Source: Mya arenaria (lineage: Eukaryota > Mollusca > Bivalvia > Myida > Myidae). From it: a DNA stretch of 64,000 bases. Shown here in pieces: positions 61,176 through 64,000 of this stretch. Position 1 is the first letter of the stretch, and each line of letters starts with the position of its first letter. A program made the position numbers and the translations under genes. The notes beneath the pieces are model-generated. The model worked only from the letters and a program-made list of their open reading frames with translations. It did no database searches and was not told where the DNA came from. The stretch covers positions 69,247,594 to 69,311,593 of the forward strand of contig NC_069134.1 in NCBI RefSeq assembly GCF_026914265.1. The letters run 5' to 3'.

Positions 61176-62060
61176 TACAAATGCGTTGGAAAGCTCAACC
61201 TTACAAATGCGTTAGAAAGCCCAACCTTACAAATGCGTGAGAAAGCTCAACCTTACACATGCGTGAGAAAGTTCAACCTTACAAATGCGTGAGAAAGCTC
61301 AACCCTACAAATGCGTGAGAAAGCTCAACCTTACAAATGCGTTAGAAAGCCCAACCTTACAAATGCGTGAGAAAGCTCAACCTTACACATGCGTGAGAAA
61401 GCTCAACCTTACAAATGCGTGAGAAAGCTCAACCCTACAAATGCGTGAGAAAGCTCAACCCTACAAATGCGTGAGAAAGCTCAACCTTACAAATGCGTTA
61501 GAAAGCTCAACCTTACAAATGCGTTAGAAAGTTCAACCCTACAAATGCGTGAGAAAGCTCAACCTTACAAATGCGTTAGAAAGCTCAACCTTACAAATGC
61601 GTTAAATAGCTCAACCTTACAAATGCGTTAAATAGATCAACCTTACAAATGCGTTAAATAGATCAACCTTACAAATGCGTTAAATAGCCCAACCTTACAA
61701 ATGCGTTAGAAAGCTCAACCTTACAAATGCGTTAGAAAGTTCAACCCTACAAATGCGTGAGAAAGCTCAACCTTACAAATGCGCTAGAAAGCTCAACCTT
61801 ACAAATGCGTTAAATAGCTCAACCTTACAAATGCGTTAAATAGATCAACCTTACAAATGCGTTAAATAGCTCAACCTTACAAATGCGTTAAATAGCCCAA
61901 CCTTACAAATGCGTTAGAAAGCTCAACCTTACAAATGCGTCAGAAAGCTCAACCTTACAAATGCGTTAGAAAGCTCAACCTTACAAATGCGTTAGAAATC
62001 TCAACCTTACAAGTGCGTTAAATAGCTCAACCTTACAAATGCATAAGAGAGATAAACCTT
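61176..62060. repeat. 26-bp tandem array, family B
   Basis: Unit ccttacaaatgcgttagaaa followed by gctcaa (26 bp), about 34 copies. Subtypes carry gcgtgagaaag or gcgttaaatag and occur in runs. Same period and partial identity with family A (ccttacaa, gcrttaga), so both descend from one array. Confidence 0.92.
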
Positions 62061-62099
62061 ATAAATGCATCAGAGAAACGCAGTTGAGGCAGAGTCGAA

Positions 62100-62690
62100 A
62101 CGCTTGAACAGATAAAGAGGTGTGTGGTGTTTTTTTAAATTGTTTCATTTTAATAATTCTTCGTTTTTTTTATCCAAGAACAAGCACCTATATCTTGAAA
62201 GCTTTACTTTAGAAACGTGTAGAGTGATTCACAAGTACAGCACTTTCCTTAAAGTTTGCATATACAGTCGAAACTCGTTATGTCGAACCCTGTTTACTCG
62301 ATGTTCTGGTTATGTCGAATTCTTCGATATTTTTCGTTTTAGTTATACTCATTTTGTAATTCGGTTATAAAGTCGAAACATATGTGCATGACAACGGAGT
62401 GAAACGTTTTAGGGTAAATTATACACACCCTACCATATTTAGAGCCTATTTTGGAGCTTCCAGAGTTCTTCCCATAAAGCGCCCCTTCCAACATCAATCC
62501 TGGAACCACTCCTGGTTTATGCTTTTATTCGAGGTCCATGCGTCAACAAACTGTTTATTGAAACCATTCACGTACTAAACTCTGTCTTAATTAACGCTGT
62601 TGGAACTACATTGCCACATTCAAGGACAAATCATTTATCATGCATGTTCTTGTTTTATTTATCAAGCACCCAAACAAACAAACAAACAAT
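62100..62690. repeat. Ancient segmental duplication, right copy
   Basis: Matches 59430-60200 at an offset of about 2.5-2.7 kb (attttaataattcttcgttt, gattcacaagtacagcac, ttcgaggtccatgcgtcaac, ttaacgctgttggaactaca, caaggacaaatcatttatca). A partial pogo-type MITE (about 62262-62380, tacagtcgaaactcgttatg) interrupts this copy. It ends at an AAAC-type microsatellite like the left copy. Confidence 0.65.
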
Positions 62691-63025
62691 CCAACTATCT
62701 ATCAACCAAACAAACAATCCAACTATCTATCAACCAAGCAAACAAACAAACAATCCAACTATCTATCAACCAAGCAAACAAACAAACAATCCAACTATTT
62801 ATCAACCAAGCAAACAAACAAAAAATCCAACTATCTATCAATCAAACAAACAAACAATCCAACTATCTATCAACCGAACAAACAAACAATCCAACTATCT
62901 ATCAACCAAACAAACAAACAATCCAACTATATATCAACCAAACAAACAAACAATCCAAATATCTATCAACCAAACAAACAAACAATCCAACTATCTATCA
63001 TCCAAACAAACAAACACACACATCC
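62670..63025. repeat. AAAC-rich tandem array
   Basis: Units of 27-36 bp: a variable run of aaac plus aatccaactatctatcaacc, about ten copies. All three forward frames are partly open because stops are rare in this motif; not a gene. Confidence 0.9.
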
Positions 63026-63204
63026 TTTAACAAGCAAACAGAGCAGAGTTTATTCGACTCAAATCCAAACGGTTTCCCATCATACACATATACCAATATA
63101 TAAAAAAACAAATAAGCATTATATGTGTATGAATGGAAAAACAAAATAATGCCTTAATATGAAGCAATATATGACAACATAACAATACTAATATTTCATC
63201 ACTA

Positions 63205-64000
63205 AAATAATGTATACACATACTCGTATGTAGCCCGATGTAACGAGTATATTCACATACACATATGTAGCCCGATGTAACGAGTATATACACATATCCA
63301 TATGTAGCCCGATTGTACAAGTATATACACATAATATCATTAAACATATGTAGCCCGATGTAACGAGTATATACACATAATATTATTATACATATGTAGC
63401 CCGATGTTACGAGTATATACACATATAAATATGCAGCCAGATGTAACGAGTATATTCACTTATACATATGTAGCCCAATGTAACGAGTATATACACATAA
63501 TATTATTAAACATATGTAGCCCGATGTTACGAGTATATTCACATATAAATATGCAGCCAGATGTAACGAGTATATTCACTTATACATATGTAACGAGTAT
63601 ATTCACATGCACATATGTAGCCCGATGTAACGAGTATATTCACATATACATATGTAGCCCGATGTTACGAGTATATTCACATATACATATGTAGCCCGAT
63701 GTTACGAGTATATGCACATACACATATGTAGCCCAATGTTACGAGTATATGCACATACAAATATGTAGCCCAATGTTACGAGTATATGCACATACAAATA
63801 TGTAGCCCAATTTTACGAGTATATGCACGTACACATATGCAGCCAGAGGTAACGAGTATATTCACATATACATATGTAGCCCGATGCTACGAGTATATTC
63901 ACATATACATATGTAGCCCGATGCTACGAGTATATTCACATGCACATATGTAGCCCGATGTTACGAGTATATGCACATACACATATGTAGCCCAATGTTA
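63205..64000. repeat. 37-bp tandem array running off the window
   Basis: Unit catatgtagcccgatgtaac followed by gagtatattcacataca (37 bp, for example 63661 to 63698), about 20 copies. Some junctions are longer because of an insert (ataatattattaaa type). The array is not finished at base 64000. Confidence 0.92.

Noticed and set aside
60500..62060. 26-bp repeats considered as CRISPR-like
   Set aside because: Units are head to tail with no spacers; ordinary minisatellite.
62600..63149. Overlapping frames of 139-169 codons rich in Asn, Gln and Thr
   Set aside because: Three forward frames are open at once over an AAAC-rich array, which indicates stop-poor repeat sequence and not coding.

Overview
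This is AT-rich animal nuclear DNA, most likely from a bivalve mollusc. It has spliced genes with GT-AG introns, tRNA-headed SINEs, fold-back MITEs and long elements with tandem-repeat cores of types I know from bivalve genomes, and no bacterial-style gene packing. Species is not determined; the taxon is inferred from recognised gene families and repeat style.

Three genes are well supported. (1) About 4.4-8.0 kb, plus strand: a four-pass membrane protein of the claudin/PMP22/EMP superfamily, in three exons joined by phase 1 introns. (2) 10.5-24.2 kb, minus strand: RAE1, the WD40 mRNA-export and nuclear-pore factor, reconstructed completely as ten coding exons (372 residues), all joined by phase 0 introns. 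(3) 37.7-39.5 kb, plus strand: a Kruppel-like transcription factor of the KLF1/2/4 group, with a 14-residue first coding exon and one large exon carrying all three zinc fingers (394 residues). Some further open stretches between 51 and 58 kb (51043-51174, 56027-56329, minus 57480-57845) may be exons of unrecognised genes but are weakly supported.

The rest is dominated by tandem and interspersed repeats. Arrays: 58-bp units at 0.4-2.5 kb; 105-bp units at 5.8-7.2 kb; about 27-bp units at 17.4-18.0 kb; about 165-bp core units at 19.2-23.9 kb; about 145-bp units at 24.6-25.3 kb; 44-bp units at 31.7-35.9 kb; about 90-bp units at 43.9-44.3 kb; about 105-bp units at 48.6-49.4 kb; GGT-rich DNA at 53.2-53.9 kb; 18-bp units at 54.7-55.3 kb; two related 26-bp families at 60.5-62.1 kb; AAAC-rich units at 62.7-63.0 kb; 37-bp units from 63.2 kb to the window end. 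Mobile elements include a long pearl/Helentron-like element in RAE1 intron 1 split by a hAT-like transposon, a TTAA-flanked MITE family with three copies, two SINEs, a pogo/mariner-type MITE, several fold-back elements and a collapsed LTR pair.

The most interesting observation is that two of the arrays were seeded by exon sequence of the gene in which they lie. The 105-bp units upstream of exon 2 of the claudin-like gene are degenerate in-frame copies of that exon, and the short units in RAE1 intron 2 are copies of the exon 2/5' splice-site junction that they abut. I see no operon-like or defence-like system; the genes are unrelated housekeeping and developmental loci sharing a repeat-rich neighbourhood.
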